Source: Roseovarius bejariae
GTDB taxonomy: Bacteria; Pseudomonadota; Alphaproteobacteria; Rhodobacterales; Rhodobacteraceae
Length of the DNA: 64,000 bases
Direction of reading: 5' to 3'
Assembly: GCF_009669325.1 (NCBI RefSeq)
Contig: NZ_SZWE01000001.1
Location: 2,733,501-2,797,500, forward strand
Numbering within the stretch: the stretch's first letter is position 1; the number at the start of each line of letters is the position of its first letter. The translations under genes were made by a program, and so were the position numbers. This document shows positions 39,509 to 48,124 of this stretch, in pieces. Below the pieces are notes generated by a model. The model made no database searches. It saw only the letters and a program-made list of their open reading frames with translations, and was not told the DNA's origin.

Positions 39509-39796
39509 TTAGGACGGCATGTCGCGGTCCAACGGTTCGAGGCTTCCCATGCGATCGCCGGGAAGTTCGATTTCTGTGCAGGTGCCAGCATCAACCAGCG
39601 TCCAGGCGTTACCTTGATAATCCACGGTCGAGGTGCCCGCACAAGTGGTCCCGGCTCCGGCCTTGCAGTCGTTCTCGCCAGCCAGTGAAACGCCATAGCA
39701 TTTCTCTTGCTCTTGAGCGGCGGCAGGCGTGCTGTGCGCGGCCAAGGCTGCTGTCATTGCGCCAGCGATGGCGACTGTTTTCATGGTCTTGGACAT
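39509..39796 (-). CDS. bufA: Bufferin precursor peptide BufA (DUF2282 family)
   Basis: A 95-residue exported RiPP precursor. The signal peptide covers residues 1-27 (ending PAAA). The core has four Cys at 33, 44, 52 and 73 in the family spacing EKCYG, NDC, TTCAGTS and GTCTE. The first block [14 protein letters not shown] is diagnostic. Known bufferins chelate copper in the periplasm after Cys modification by BufB. The C-terminal tail after the last Cys (about 22 residues, acidic, [18 protein letters not shown]) is longer than the short Gly/Lys ends I recall for the family. GGGAG precedes the start. Confidence 0.9.
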   Translation of the reverse strand: MSKTMKTVAIAGAMTAALAAHSTPAAAQEQEKCYGVSLAGENDCKAGAGTTCAGTSTVDYQGNAWTLVDAGTCTEIELPGDRMGSLEPLDRDMPS

Positions 39797-39976
39797 AATC
39801 GGAATCTCCCTTGAAGGTTTCAACTTTCATCGCTGCCCTGATTGCAGGATCAGCAATGCCGCAAGGGTAAGTTCAGGGATCATCACAGGGCTATTCACGA
39901 GCGCGTTAAACACGGCTGCGTCAGGTGACGTGAGGTCGGCGGGAATGGGAAGGTGCTGAAATCAGGTAATAAAATG

Positions 39977-40018
39977 CCAAAAAGCAAACGGGCCGCGTAA
40001 TTTGTTACACGGCCCGTT
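39977..40018 (-). terminator. Rho-independent terminator of thrS
   Basis: On the minus strand AACGGGCC pairs with GGCCCGTT, with inner GTAA/TTAC pairing. The sequence then runs into TGCTTTTT. It begins 20 nt after the thrS stop. Confidence 0.8.
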
Positions 40019-40037
40019 ATACGTTTTTTGGATAATG

Positions 40038-42017
40038 TTACAGAAGATCGGGTGGTGTTGCCTCTTTCGACAAGGCGTCGATCGTGCTGTCGAGAGCCTC
40101 GACACTGGTTTTCTTTTCGCCGAGGCGACGAACGGAGACCGTGTTGTCCTCCACTTCCTTCATACCGCAGGCGAGGATCACCGGCACCTTGCCCACCGAA
40201 TGTTCGCGAACCTTGTAGTTGATCTTCTCGTTGCGCAGGTCGGCCTCGGCACGGACGCCCGCAGCGTTCAACTGATCGACGACGTTCTGCACGTAATCGT
40301 TGGCTTCCGACACGATCGAGGCGACGACCACCTGACGCGGGGCCAACCAGAAAGGCAGCTTACCTTCCCAGTTCTCGATCAGGATGCCGATGAAGCGTTC
40401 GAAAGACCCAAGGCAGGCCCGGTGCAACATGTAGGGGCGGTGCTTTTCACCATCGGCGGCAATATAGGTTGCGCCAAGGCGTTCCGGCAGGTTCGGGTCA
40501 ACCTGGAAGGTGCCGCATTGCCAGACCCGTCCGATGGCGTCGGTCAGGTAGAAGTCAAGCTTGGGCCCGTAAAACGCCCCGTCGCCCGGCTCCAGCGTAT
40601 AATCGCGGCCCACGGCCTTGATCGCGTTTTCGAGCGCGCCTTCGACGTAGTCCCAGCTTTCATCGGTGCCGACACGTTTTTCGGGCCGGGTGGCGAAGCG
40701 GATTTCGAACTCGGGGAAGCCGAGCTCGCGATAGACATCCGCGAGAAAGTCGATGAAACGCGCGCATTCTTCCTGAATTTGCTCTTCGGTGCAGAAAATA
40801 TGTGCGTCGTCTTGTGTGAACCCGCGCACCCGCATGATGCCATGCAGCGCGCCCGAGGGTTCGAACCGCGCGCAGGAGCCGAACTCGGCCAGGCGCAGCG
40901 GCAGGTCGCGATAGGATTTCAGGCCTTGATTGAAGACCTGCACGTGGCAGGGGCAGTTCATCGGCTTGAGTGCGTTGATCCGGGTCTGATCCTTGTTCTT
41001 GGCCGACGCATCGTCGTTCTCGCCGTCGCGGCTCTCGTCGACTTCGACCACGAACATGTGGTGTTGATACTTGTCCCAATGGCCGGAGGCCTCCCAGAGT
41101 TTGCGATCAACGACTTGCGGGGTGTTGATCTCGTTATAGCCACCTGCGCGCTGTTTGCGGCGCATGTAGTCTTGCAGCGCGGTATAGATCGTCCAGCCGT
41201 TGGGGTGCCAGAAGACTTGCCCGGGGGCCTCTTCCTGCATGTGGAAAAGGCTCATTTCGCGGCCCAGTTTGCGGTGGTCGCGTTTTTCCGCCTCTTCAAG
41301 GAAATTCAGGTATTTCTTGAGTTTTTCCTTCCCCGTAAAGGCAACACCGTAGATGCGTTGCAGCATCTTGCGGTCGGAGTCGCCGCGCCAGTAGGCCCCC
41401 GCGACGGACATCAATTTGAAAGCATCTGCCGGGACTTGGCCAGTGTGTTGCAGGTGCGGGCCGCGGCAGAGGTCTTGCCAGTGGCCGTGCCAGTACATGC
41501 GAAGGGGTTCATCCCCGGGGATGGCCTCGATCAGTTCGACCTTGAAGGGTTCGTCATTGTCGCGATAGTGCTGGATCGCGCGGTCGCGATCCCAGATTTC
41601 GGTGCGGACCTCGTCACGTAGGTTGATGATTTCCTTCATCTTTTTCTCAATCGCCCCAAGGTCTTCGGGGGTGAAGGGTTCATCGCGGTCGAAGTCGTAG
41701 TACCAGCCGTTCTCGATTACCGGGCCAATGGTGACCTTGACGCCGGGATAGAGCTCCTGAACGGCGCGGGCCATGATGTGGGCGAGGTCGTGGCGGATCA
41801 GTTCGTTCGCCGGCGCCTCATCCTTCATGGTATTGATATTAATGGAAGAATCCTGATCGATCGGCCATTGGAGATCCCAGTGCTGATCGTTCACAGTGGC
41901 CGATATGGCCTTCTTCGCGAGGGATTTGGAGATGTCGGCAGCGACTTCGCCGGCGGTGATGCCAGCCTCATAAGAACGCGCGTTACCATCCGGAAAAATA
42001 AGGGAAATCTGGGCCAT
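40038..42017 (-). CDS. thrS: Threonyl-tRNA synthetase
   Basis: A 659-residue class II synthetase. It has an N-terminal TGS domain ([23 protein letters not shown]), an editing domain with the [16 protein letters not shown] and [10 protein letters not shown] zinc/editing motifs, a catalytic core and an anticodon-binding C-terminus. An acidic insertion ([18 protein letters not shown]) sits just before the conserved [13 protein letters not shown] 42017 (MAQISLIF) was chosen over an upstream ATG because the TGS domain starts there. A periodic palindrome array lies 107-190 bp upstream. Confidence 0.97.
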   Translation of the reverse strand: MAQISLIFPDGNARSYEAGITAGEVAADISKSLAKKAISATVNDQHWDLQWPIDQDSSININTMKDEAPANELIRHDLAHIMARAVQELYPGVKVTIGPVIENGWYYDFDRDEPFTPEDLGAIEKKMKEIINLRDEVRTEIWDRDRAIQHYRDNDEPFKVELIEAIPGDEPLRMYWHGHWQDLCRGPHLQHTGQVPADAFKLMSVAGAYWRGDSDRKMLQRIYGVAFTGKEKLKKYLNFLEEAEKRDHRKLGREMSLFHMQEEAPGQVFWHPNGWTIYTALQDYMRRKQRAGGYNEINTPQVVDRKLWEASGHWDKYQHHMFVVEVDESRDGENDDASAKNKDQTRINALKPMNCPCHVQVFNQGLKSYRDLPLRLAEFGSCARFEPSGALHGIMRVRGFTQDDAHIFCTEEQIQEECARFIDFLADVYRELGFPEFEIRFATRPEKRVGTDESWDYVEGALENAIKAVGRDYTLEPGDGAFYGPKLDFYLTDAIGRVWQCGTFQVDPNLPERLGATYIAADGEKHRPYMLHRACLGSFERFIGILIENWEGKLPFWLAPRQVVVASIVSEANDYVQNVVDQLNAAGVRAEADLRNEKINYKVREHSVGKVPVILACGMKEVEDNTVSVRRLGEKKTSVEALDSTIDALSKEATPPDLL

Positions 42018-42516
42018 TGGCCTGATGCTCCTCGTCAGTTTGGCGCCCACGGAACGCCCGGTTGCGGGTTGTTTGGTTCGCGGGTCTTTTGGCCTTTGAG
42101 CGGCGCCAAGTCAAGCACGGGTATGTCGTACGAGTCGTACGCTGGCCCCCCCATTTTCGTACGAAAATCCAAGGGTGCGCCCGAGATGTCGTACGAGTCG
42201 TACGAAACGCGGCCCGATTTTCCGCCATTTTCCACCGCCACCTCGCATCCCGCCATCGGGTGGGCCTGTTTCCGCCTGCGGCGGTATGCAGTGGGGTTCG
42301 ATAGTGTGCTTATCGAACAAGTTTCTGATCGGAAACAACCTTTTCCACTTTGTGTGCAGCGGTATCCGGGAGGGGGCCGAGGGAGCCGTCCAGATGAGTA
42401 GCAACACATTGACGCAGTTGAAAATTTGATCTGGCCGTGTCGGAAACGATGCGTATATTGCCGCATATCACCTATCGAGAACTTCTTGTGAGCATCGCCA
42501 TCTGGGGGAGCGAGAC
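42018..42516. other. Gene-free thrS upstream region with GTAC palindrome array
   Basis: About 500 bp between the divergent thrS and a small plus-strand gene. It contains the second GTAC array (42124-42205) and a relatively AT-rich stretch from 42290 to 42480, where promoters are expected. Frames through the array are open because the 63-bp unit equals 21 codons, but no start signals were seen. Confidence 0.6.
42124..42205. repeat. 63-bp-periodic GTAC palindrome array, locus 2 (two units)
   Basis: TGTCGTACGAGTCGTACG starts at 42124 and again at 42187, exactly 63 bp apart. A central TTTTCGTACGAAAA palindrome lies at 42154-42167, flanked by a C-run. This is the reverse orientation of locus 1, with the same period, core and spacing. 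It lies upstream of thrS. Confidence 0.8.
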
Positions 42517-42741
42517 ATGCCAAAGTATAATGAGACATTCGAACTGTCTGTTGAGGATGTGGACTTGATCGAAACCGCCTTGCGCCAAACCAAGAGCGAA
42601 TTGGCAGGCCAAATGGTTGAGCAGGATGAGGTTGACGAAGAGGTTGATCAGTCGGTTCGGCAGATTCATGATCTTTTGGGCCGCTTGCACAATCAAAAAG
42701 TCTTTTACCGCCCGCACCAGCAGCCCTACATCGGTGGTTGA
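42517..42741 (+). CDS. Small acidic conserved hypothetical protein
   Basis: A 74-residue protein, mostly one long acidic helix region (SVEDVDLIETALRQTKSEL, then EQDEVDEEVDQSVRQIHDLLGRLH), ending NQKVFYRPHQQPYIGG. GGGGGAG precedes the ATG. No domain was recognised. It is followed after 28 bp by the MFS gene and may be cotranscribed with it. Confidence 0.7.
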   Translation: MPKYNETFELSVEDVDLIETALRQTKSELAGQMVEQDEVDEEVDQSVRQIHDLLGRLHNQKVFYRPHQQPYIGG

Positions 42742-42769
42742 CCGATAACGGAACTGCAAAGGGACGAAT

Positions 42770-44002
42770 TTGCCGCATTTGTTCGAACGCCTGACAGGGC
42801 GCGAAAGCGACCCTGTCGAGGCTGGCAACGGGGTGCGCCATATCATGGCGCTGAGCCTGTCCAAAACGGCTGACGGTCTGATCAATCCAAAGTTGGTGTT
42901 GAGCTGGCTTTTGGGGGTCTTGGGCGTGCCTGCGGCTTTTATCGGGATGCTGGTGCCGATCCGTGAAGCCGGGGCGTTGCTACCGCAGGTCCTGATGGCT
43001 GGATATTTGCAATCGATGAGGGAGCGGCGCTGGGTCTGGGTGCTGGGCAGTACAGGGCAAGGGATTGCCGCACTATTGATCGCAGGCGTTGCTTTGGTTG
43101 TCGAAGGCTGGGCCGCGGGGCTTGCGGTATGTTTGATCCTTGTGGGGCTGGCGATATCGCGTGCGGCATGTTCCGTGTCCTATAAGGACATTCTGGGCAA
43201 AACCGTCGGGCAGGCACGCCGTGGTGCCGTGACGGGAAGCGCGGGGTCGGTCGCCTCGGGCGTGGTTTTCATTTTCGCTTTGCTACTGGTTACCGGAGTG
43301 TTGCAGACCAAAACATCCGTTATAGGAGCAATTGCAGTCGCCGGGGTCATGTGGCTTTTGGCAGCGCTGACGTTGGCGCAGTTGCGCGAAGAGGATAGCG
43401 AAACCGATGGTCCGGCGGATGTAAGCAGTTATTGGCGCATCCTGCGCGAGGATGTGAACCTGCGCCGCTATATCATGGTCCGGGGGCTTTTGGTGTCGAC
43501 GGCGCTGGCGCCGCCTTATCTGGTCGTCTTGGGTACGCAGGCGGGATCGACGGCTTTGGGTATGTTGGGGGCGCTTGTGCTGGCCTCCTCGGCGGCCGGG
43601 TTTATCAGCGCCTATGTTTGGGGCTGGATGGCGGATCGGTCTTCGCGCCTGATGTTGTTGCTGGCAGGAGTCCTGGGCGCGCTGACCATGGCGGCCGCGA
43701 TGGGCGCGCATCTTGCGGAGATGACCGGAGAGATTTGGGTGATTCCGACGATCCTGTTCGGTCTGATGGTGGCCTATCATGGGGTTCGGCAGGCACGATC
43801 AACCTACCTTGTGGATATTTCGCCGCAAGACCGACGGTCTGTGAACGCGGCCGTGGCCAATACGCTGATTGGCGTGATCTTGTTGCTATCTGGGCTTTTG
43901 GGGGGTGCGCTGACGTGGATCGGCCCATTGGGGGCGTTGAGCTGTTTTACGGTCATGTCCCTGACAGGCGGTTTCATGGCCTTGTCGCTCAAGCCGGTGT
44001 GA
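42770..44002 (+). CDS. MFS-type transporter
   Basis: A 410-residue permease with 12 hydrophobic helices in two halves and a cytoplasmic loop around residues 205-225 (LREEDSETDGPADVSSYW). The loop GWMADRSSRLMLLLAG between helices in the second half is MFS-like. Translation begins at TTG with AAAGGGA upstream. The substrate is unknown. The N-terminal 30 residues are hydrophilic. Confidence 0.8.
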   Translation: MPHLFERLTGRESDPVEAGNGVRHIMALSLSKTADGLINPKLVLSWLLGVLGVPAAFIGMLVPIREAGALLPQVLMAGYLQSMRERRWVWVLGSTGQGIAALLIAGVALVVEGWAAGLAVCLILVGLAISRAACSVSYKDILGKTVGQARRGAVTGSAGSVASGVVFIFALLLVTGVLQTKTSVIGAIAVAGVMWLLAALTLAQLREEDSETDGPADVSSYWRILREDVNLRRYIMVRGLLVSTALAPPYLVVLGTQAGSTALGMLGALVLASSAAGFISAYVWGWMADRSSRLMLLLAGVLGALTMAAAMGAHLAEMTGEIWVIPTILFGLMVAYHGVRQARSTYLVDISPQDRRSVNAAVANTLIGVILLLSGLLGGALTWIGPLGALSCFTVMSLTGGFMALSLKPV

Positions 44003-44408
44003 AATGTGTGCAGATGTGCGCGCATGTATGCGATTGTCTATGTAACAGCCTGTCACAAAAAGAGATTTTTCTTTTATGTCAGTTTTGTTAACGCTGGAGA
44101 TGCCGTGTTTTGCATGGCGTAAATGGCAACAAGAGGCATGAGAGCCCCCGAAATGGCACAGTCCGACAATGGGACAACCCTGACTGAGCAATATGTTCAA
44201 TTGACCCGTGAAGCGCCGCGCAAGATGTGCGCCTCGGAGGGCGAGAGCAACGGCAACATGACGCAGGCCGCGCGTGAGGCGGAATGGTCGCTCAGGCGGA
44301 TAGAAGGGCGGGTCGGGTCGATTACCTGACACGCGGCCCTTTGCGGCTTGCATCTGCCCCCTGCTTTCGGCGACGGTTGCGCCGAACGAACAGATTGGGG
44401 AGGTAGGA
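44003..44408. other. Intergenic region with only a doubtful small frame
   Basis: A 406-bp region that begins with GTGTGCAGATGTGCGCGCAT-type alternating purine-pyrimidine sequence (44006-44030), followed by a moderately AT-rich stretch (44050-44110). A 68-codon frame at 44123-44329 (polar, Glu/Arg-rich, no hydrophobic core) is the only candidate. It has no good ribosome binding site, so it is not called as a gene. Confidence 0.4.
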
Positions 44409-45167
44409 ATGACGCAGCCTGAGTTCTACACCTCGCCGCAGGGACGGCGACTGGCCTATCATCAGAGTGAGGGCGAGGGGCCCGGCGTGGTGTTCCTGGG
44501 CGGGTTCAAATCCGACATGGAGGGCACCAAGGCGGTGTATCTGGAGGATTGGGCTCGGGCGCAGGGCCGGGCCTTTTTGCGGTTCGATTATTCCGGGCAC
44601 GGGCAATCGTCAGAGGAGTTTACCGCTGGCGGCATCGGAGATTGGGCCGAGGATGCGATGGCGGTGATTTCGGCGCTGACCGAGGGGCCGCAGGTTTTGG
44701 TAGGATCGAGCATGGGAGGGTGGATTTCCCTGCTGTGTGCGCGGGCGATGCCGGAACGCGTGGCGGGCATGGTGACCATCGCCGCGGCCCCTGATTTCAC
44801 CGAAGATTCCATGTGGGCGGGATTTGATGCCGCACAGCGCGCGACGCTGGAGGCTGAAGGGCAGGTGGCGCTGCCGAGTGACTATGGAGAGCCCTATATC
44901 ATCACCAAGCGGTTGATCGAGGATGGTCGCGAGAACCTTGTTCTGCGTGATCCGCTGGCGCTTCCCTTTCCGGTTCGATTTTTGCAAGGAACCGCCGATG
45001 AAGATGTGGATATGTCGGTTGCATTGCGGCTTTTGGACCATGCCGAGGGAGGGGATATGCGCCTGACCATCGTTGAGGGTGCCGATCACCGATTTTCCGA
45101 TGCCGACTGCCTGGCCTTGATCGGGACCTCGATCGAGGAGGTGACCACGCGGGTCGGGCACGTGTGA
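44409..45167 (+). CDS. Alpha/beta hydrolase
   Basis: A 252-residue serine hydrolase. The nucleophile elbow is GSSMGGW, the oxyanion-side strand VVFLGGFKSDMEGTKA, the acid region FLQGTADEDVD and the base EGADHRFSD. It resembles the palmitoyl-thioesterase ABHD10-like bacterial group, as suggested by GGFKSDM and FDYSGHGQS. GGGGAGG precedes the ATG. It is probably an esterase or thioesterase with an unknown substrate. Confidence 0.85.
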   Translation: MTQPEFYTSPQGRRLAYHQSEGEGPGVVFLGGFKSDMEGTKAVYLEDWARAQGRAFLRFDYSGHGQSSEEFTAGGIGDWAEDAMAVISALTEGPQVLVGSSMGGWISLLCARAMPERVAGMVTIAAAPDFTEDSMWAGFDAAQRATLEAEGQVALPSDYGEPYIITKRLIEDGRENLVLRDPLALPFPVRFLQGTADEDVDMSVALRLLDHAEGGDMRLTIVEGADHRFSDADCLALIGTSIEEVTTRVGHV

Positions 45168-45310
45168 CGTGGACGCGCGTCCGGGGTGCAACGCGGCGTT
45201 GAGAGTGGTTGAGTGTTGGCAGCCTTTGCTTGACCTGCCGGTGTTCTGTGTCAAGGTGGATGGCGAGGCAAGAGGGCAGTCAGCCCCTATGAAACAAAGG
45301 ATATTCCACG

Positions 45311-46036
45311 ATGCGTGAGCCGCTGGTGTTCCTGCCGGGCATGATGTGTGACGCGCGGGTGTTCGCGCCGCAAGTGGTGGCGCTCAGCCGTGAGACCATG
45401 GTCAGTGTCGCGCCCATCAGTTTTGGGGAGCGGATCGAAGAGATCGCTTCGGGGCTGTTGGATATGTTGCCGCGACGGTTCGCGGTGGCGGGGCTGTCCA
45501 TGGGCGGGATCGTGGCCATGGAACTCATGCGCAGGGCCCCGGAACGGGTGACGCGGATCGCCTTGATGGATACCAATTCCTTGGCCGAGACACCACAATC
45601 GGCGGCGGAGTATGAGCCTCTGATCATCAAGTTGCGGGCGGGACGTTTGGGAGAGGCCGTCGAGGGGCTGTTGCCGCCCGAGAGCCTTGCGCCCGGGGCC
45701 GGGCGCACCGCCTTGATGGCGGATGTGCAAGCGATGGCCGCGTGTGCCGGGCAAGAGGTCATCATCCGGCAGATGCGCGCGCTTCAGCGTCGGCGCGATT
45801 ACCAATCGACGTTGCGGCGCTGCAAGGTGCCGGCGCTTGTGTTGTGTGGGGAGCATGACCAGCTGACGCCGGTAAAACGACATGGTTTCATGGCGGATCT
45901 CATTCCATATGCCGATTTTCAGGTGATAGAGGGCGCAGGGCATTTGCCCACGCTGGAGGCGCCGGAGGCGGTGACGCGCGCCTTGCAGGCCTGGCTTGCT
46001 CAGCCATTCGTGCTGCAAACCCGGGCCGATGCCTGA
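45311..46036 (+). CDS. Alpha/beta hydrolase
   Basis: A 241-residue hydrolase. The elbow is AGLSMGGIVAMEL, the opening strand region LVFLPGMMCDARVF, the acid region LVLCGEHDQLTP and the base EGAGHLPTLE. It looks like the MenH/3-oxoadipate enol-lactonase-like group. The substrate is unknown. It overlaps the next small gene by 8 nt. Confidence 0.85.
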   Translation: MREPLVFLPGMMCDARVFAPQVVALSRETMVSVAPISFGERIEEIASGLLDMLPRRFAVAGLSMGGIVAMELMRRAPERVTRIALMDTNSLAETPQSAAEYEPLIIKLRAGRLGEAVEGLLPPESLAPGAGRTALMADVQAMAACAGQEVIIRQMRALQRRRDYQSTLRRCKVPALVLCGEHDQLTPVKRHGFMADLIPYADFQVIEGAGHLPTLEAPEAVTRALQAWLAQPFVLQTRADA

Positions 46037-46271
46037 ACGGGAAAGCGCCGCCAGAGTGCGGCTTCGCCGCATCCGCAGGCGCGTGCAGGTTTGGACCAAG
46101 CGGCACATCCCGCCCGGCATGCGCCTGCTATTGGGGCTGATCCTGATGGGCTTTGGTGTTTTGGGTTTTCTGCCGGTACTTGGGTTCTGGATGTTTCCCT
46201 TGGGCCTGGCGGTGGCGGCCCTGGACGTGGTGCCGGTTTTGCGTTGGTTGAAGGGGCGAACACGTAAATAA
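46029..46271 (+). CDS. Small membrane protein
   Basis: An 80-residue protein with an Arg-rich N-terminus (RVRLRRIRRRVQVW) and two closely spaced hydrophobic helices (LLLGLILMGFGVLGFLPVLG and FWMFPLGLAVAALDVV). A basic end follows. The pattern resembles the short PGPGW-like transmembrane family. ATG 46029 overlaps the hydrolase stop, suggesting coupling. Function is unknown. Confidence 0.7.
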   Translation: MPERESAARVRLRRIRRRVQVWTKRHIPPGMRLLLGLILMGFGVLGFLPVLGFWMFPLGLAVAALDVVPVLRWLKGRTRK

Positions 46272-46433
46272 ATGTTTGGAATCTTGATTTCTTCTTAAGG
46301 TAGAGAGCTTTGCGGTTTCTTCATGGTTGAGTTATGATTCTTCGGGGTGCCGTCAAGTTGTTCGAGGTTACCTGTAAACTTTGAATTTGTTGGCGTAATT
46401 CGTCTCTGGTCAAGGTAGTTTGAGAATTGTTGA

Positions 46434-46694
46434 ATGTCTGATCGCAAGCCTCGCTTGAAATCGAATTTGTCATGCCATCTGGATGAACCCCGGATGAGGG
46501 CAGTTTATGTCAGTGATGCGCTGGCGACGGGCTGTGCAGAGCAGGTGGCGCAAGCTTTACACGACTTGCATCATTCGGGGCGCCTCCCAGAGGAATCCGC
46601 CAGAAACGCCGAGGATTTGACGCTTCGTGATTTGATGGAAATCCTGCGCAATTCCGGGGTGCAATTGGTCGCGATCCGGCGGCCCGACTCGTGA
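46434..46694 (+). CDS. Hypothetical small protein
   Basis: An 86-residue soluble protein: MSDRKPRLKSNL, a Cys-containing middle (SDALATGCAEQVAQALHDLH) and a helical end (LTLRDLMEILRNSGVQLVAIRR). No family was recognised. The upstream 160 bp are notably AT-richer than the surroundings. The ribosome binding site is weak, but the length and composition look coding. Confidence 0.55.
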   Translation: MSDRKPRLKSNLSCHLDEPRMRAVYVSDALATGCAEQVAQALHDLHHSGRLPEESARNAEDLTLRDLMEILRNSGVQLVAIRRPDS

Positions 46695-46708
46695 TTCACC
46701 GGCCCTGA

Positions 46709-48019
46709 TCAGGCAGCTGTGTTCTTGTTCGCGGCTTTCTGCTTGGCTTTGGCTTTGCGCGGCTTCGTGCGGTTGCGCTCTGCTGGGGCCTCGGAATTTG
46801 CATCGATGAAATCGAGAACCAGCGGGCGGATGTTGTTGCGCCAACTGCGGCCCGCGAAAATGCCGTAATGCCCGGCCTCGGGTTCGAGGTGGCTGGCTTT
46901 TTTCCCGTCGGGCAGGCCGGTGAGCAGGTCGAGGGCCGCCACGCATTGGCCGGGGGCCGAGATGTCATCCTTGGCGCCTTCCACGGTTTTCACCGCGACG
47001 CTGGTGATCGCGCCGATATCGACCTTGTGGCCGTCTACGACAAATTCGTTTTTGGCGATCTCGCCGTTTTTGAAGATGCGTTCGACGGTGGAAAGGTAAA
47101 ACTCGGCCGGCATGTCCATGACGGCGAGATATTCATCGTAGAATTTATTGTGCGGGTCATGGTCGCTGGCTTCGCCGCGCGAGACGCGGGCGATCTGATC
47201 CATGAAGGCCTGACCGTGGCGTTCGGCGTTCATCGACATGAAGGAGCTGAGCTGTAGCAGGCCGGGGTAAACAAGTCGGCCCACGCCCGAGTATTTGAAA
47301 CCGACGCGCTGAATCATGGTTTCCTCGAGTTGGCCCATGGTGACGCGGCGACCGAAGTCGGTAACGTCCGTAGGCGTCGCATCGGGGTCAATCGGGCCGC
47401 CAATGAGTGTGAGGCTGCGCGGTTGCGCCTTGGGGTCAAGCTCGGCCAGGTAGGCGGTGGCGGCCAGCGTCAGCGGTGCGGGCTGGCAGACGGCGATCAC
47501 GTGCAGATCGCTGCCCAGTTCGCGCATGAAGTCCATCAGGTAGAGGGTGTAATCCTCGACATCGAATTTCCCGGCAGAGACGGGGATGTCGCGGGCGTTG
47601 TGCCAATCGGTGACATAGACCTCGCAATCGGGCAGGAGCGAGCGGACGGTGGAACGCAGGAGCGTGGCGTAGTGGCCTGACATGGGCGCCACCAGAAGAA
47701 CGCGGCGGTCCATTTCCTCGCGGCCCGTCACGTCGAAATGGATCAAGTCGCCAAAGGGGCGTTCGACCACGGTTTCCACGTTGACCAGATGATCGCGGCC
47801 ATCCTCGCCGGTGATCGATTCAATTCCCCAATCGGGCTTGACGACCATGCGCTGGAAAGTGCGTTCCGTCACTTCGCCCCAGGCGGCCATCCATTGCAGC
47901 GCGGGGTTTGGCGTGAGCGCAAAAATTGGATAGGATGCCATGGAGAGGGCCGACGCGCCCAACCACTGATTGGTATTGCGGAATGTTTCCATCAGGTCGT
48001 AGGTCGTCATATAGCGCAT
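46709..48019 (-). CDS. phaZ: Intracellular polyhydroxyalkanoate depolymerase
   Basis: A 436-residue alpha/beta hydrolase of the PhaZ intracellular type. The nucleophile region is VIAVCQPAPLTLAA, where Cys replaces Ser as in the family, with downstream DHDPHNKFYDEYLAVMDMPAEFYL and the catalytic His in EAGHYGIFAG. The C-terminus is a Lys/Arg/Ala-rich tail. It mobilises stored polyhydroxybutyrate. ATG 48019 follows GGAGA; longer frames lack it. It is divergent from phaC and shares a control region with a PhaR-like site. Confidence 0.95.
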   Translation of the reverse strand: MRYMTTYDLMETFRNTNQWLGASALSMASYPIFALTPNPALQWMAAWGEVTERTFQRMVVKPDWGIESITGEDGRDHLVNVETVVERPFGDLIHFDVTGREEMDRRVLLVAPMSGHYATLLRSTVRSLLPDCEVYVTDWHNARDIPVSAGKFDVEDYTLYLMDFMRELGSDLHVIAVCQPAPLTLAATAYLAELDPKAQPRSLTLIGGPIDPDATPTDVTDFGRRVTMGQLEETMIQRVGFKYSGVGRLVYPGLLQLSSFMSMNAERHGQAFMDQIARVSRGEASDHDPHNKFYDEYLAVMDMPAEFYLSTVERIFKNGEIAKNEFVVDGHKVDIGAITSVAVKTVEGAKDDISAPGQCVAALDLLTGLPDGKKASHLEPEAGHYGIFAGRSWRNNIRPLVLDFIDANSEAPAERNRTKPRKAKAKQKAANKNTAA

Positions 48020-48090
48020 CGTCGTCTCCTGTTTTCCGGGGTCGCCGGATCGTATTGCCGCACTGCGCCCACCGCACGGGCGACGGTATG

Positions 48091-48101
48091 CTGCATAGCA
48101 G
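48091..48101. promoter_or_regulatory. Putative PhaR site in the phaZ-phaC divergent region
   Basis: CTGCATAGCAG fits CTGC-N3-GCAG, the PhaR operator form described for Paracoccus and Rhodobacter. It lies 24 nt before the phaC start and 72 nt before phaZ. Confidence 0.55.
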
Positions 48102-48124
48102 AAAGTTAAAAGGAATTCTTTAAT

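Noticed and set aside
44123..44329. 68-codon frame between the MFS and hydrolase genes
   Set aside because: It is polar with no recognisable fold and has a weak ribosome binding site; it could be real but is not supported.
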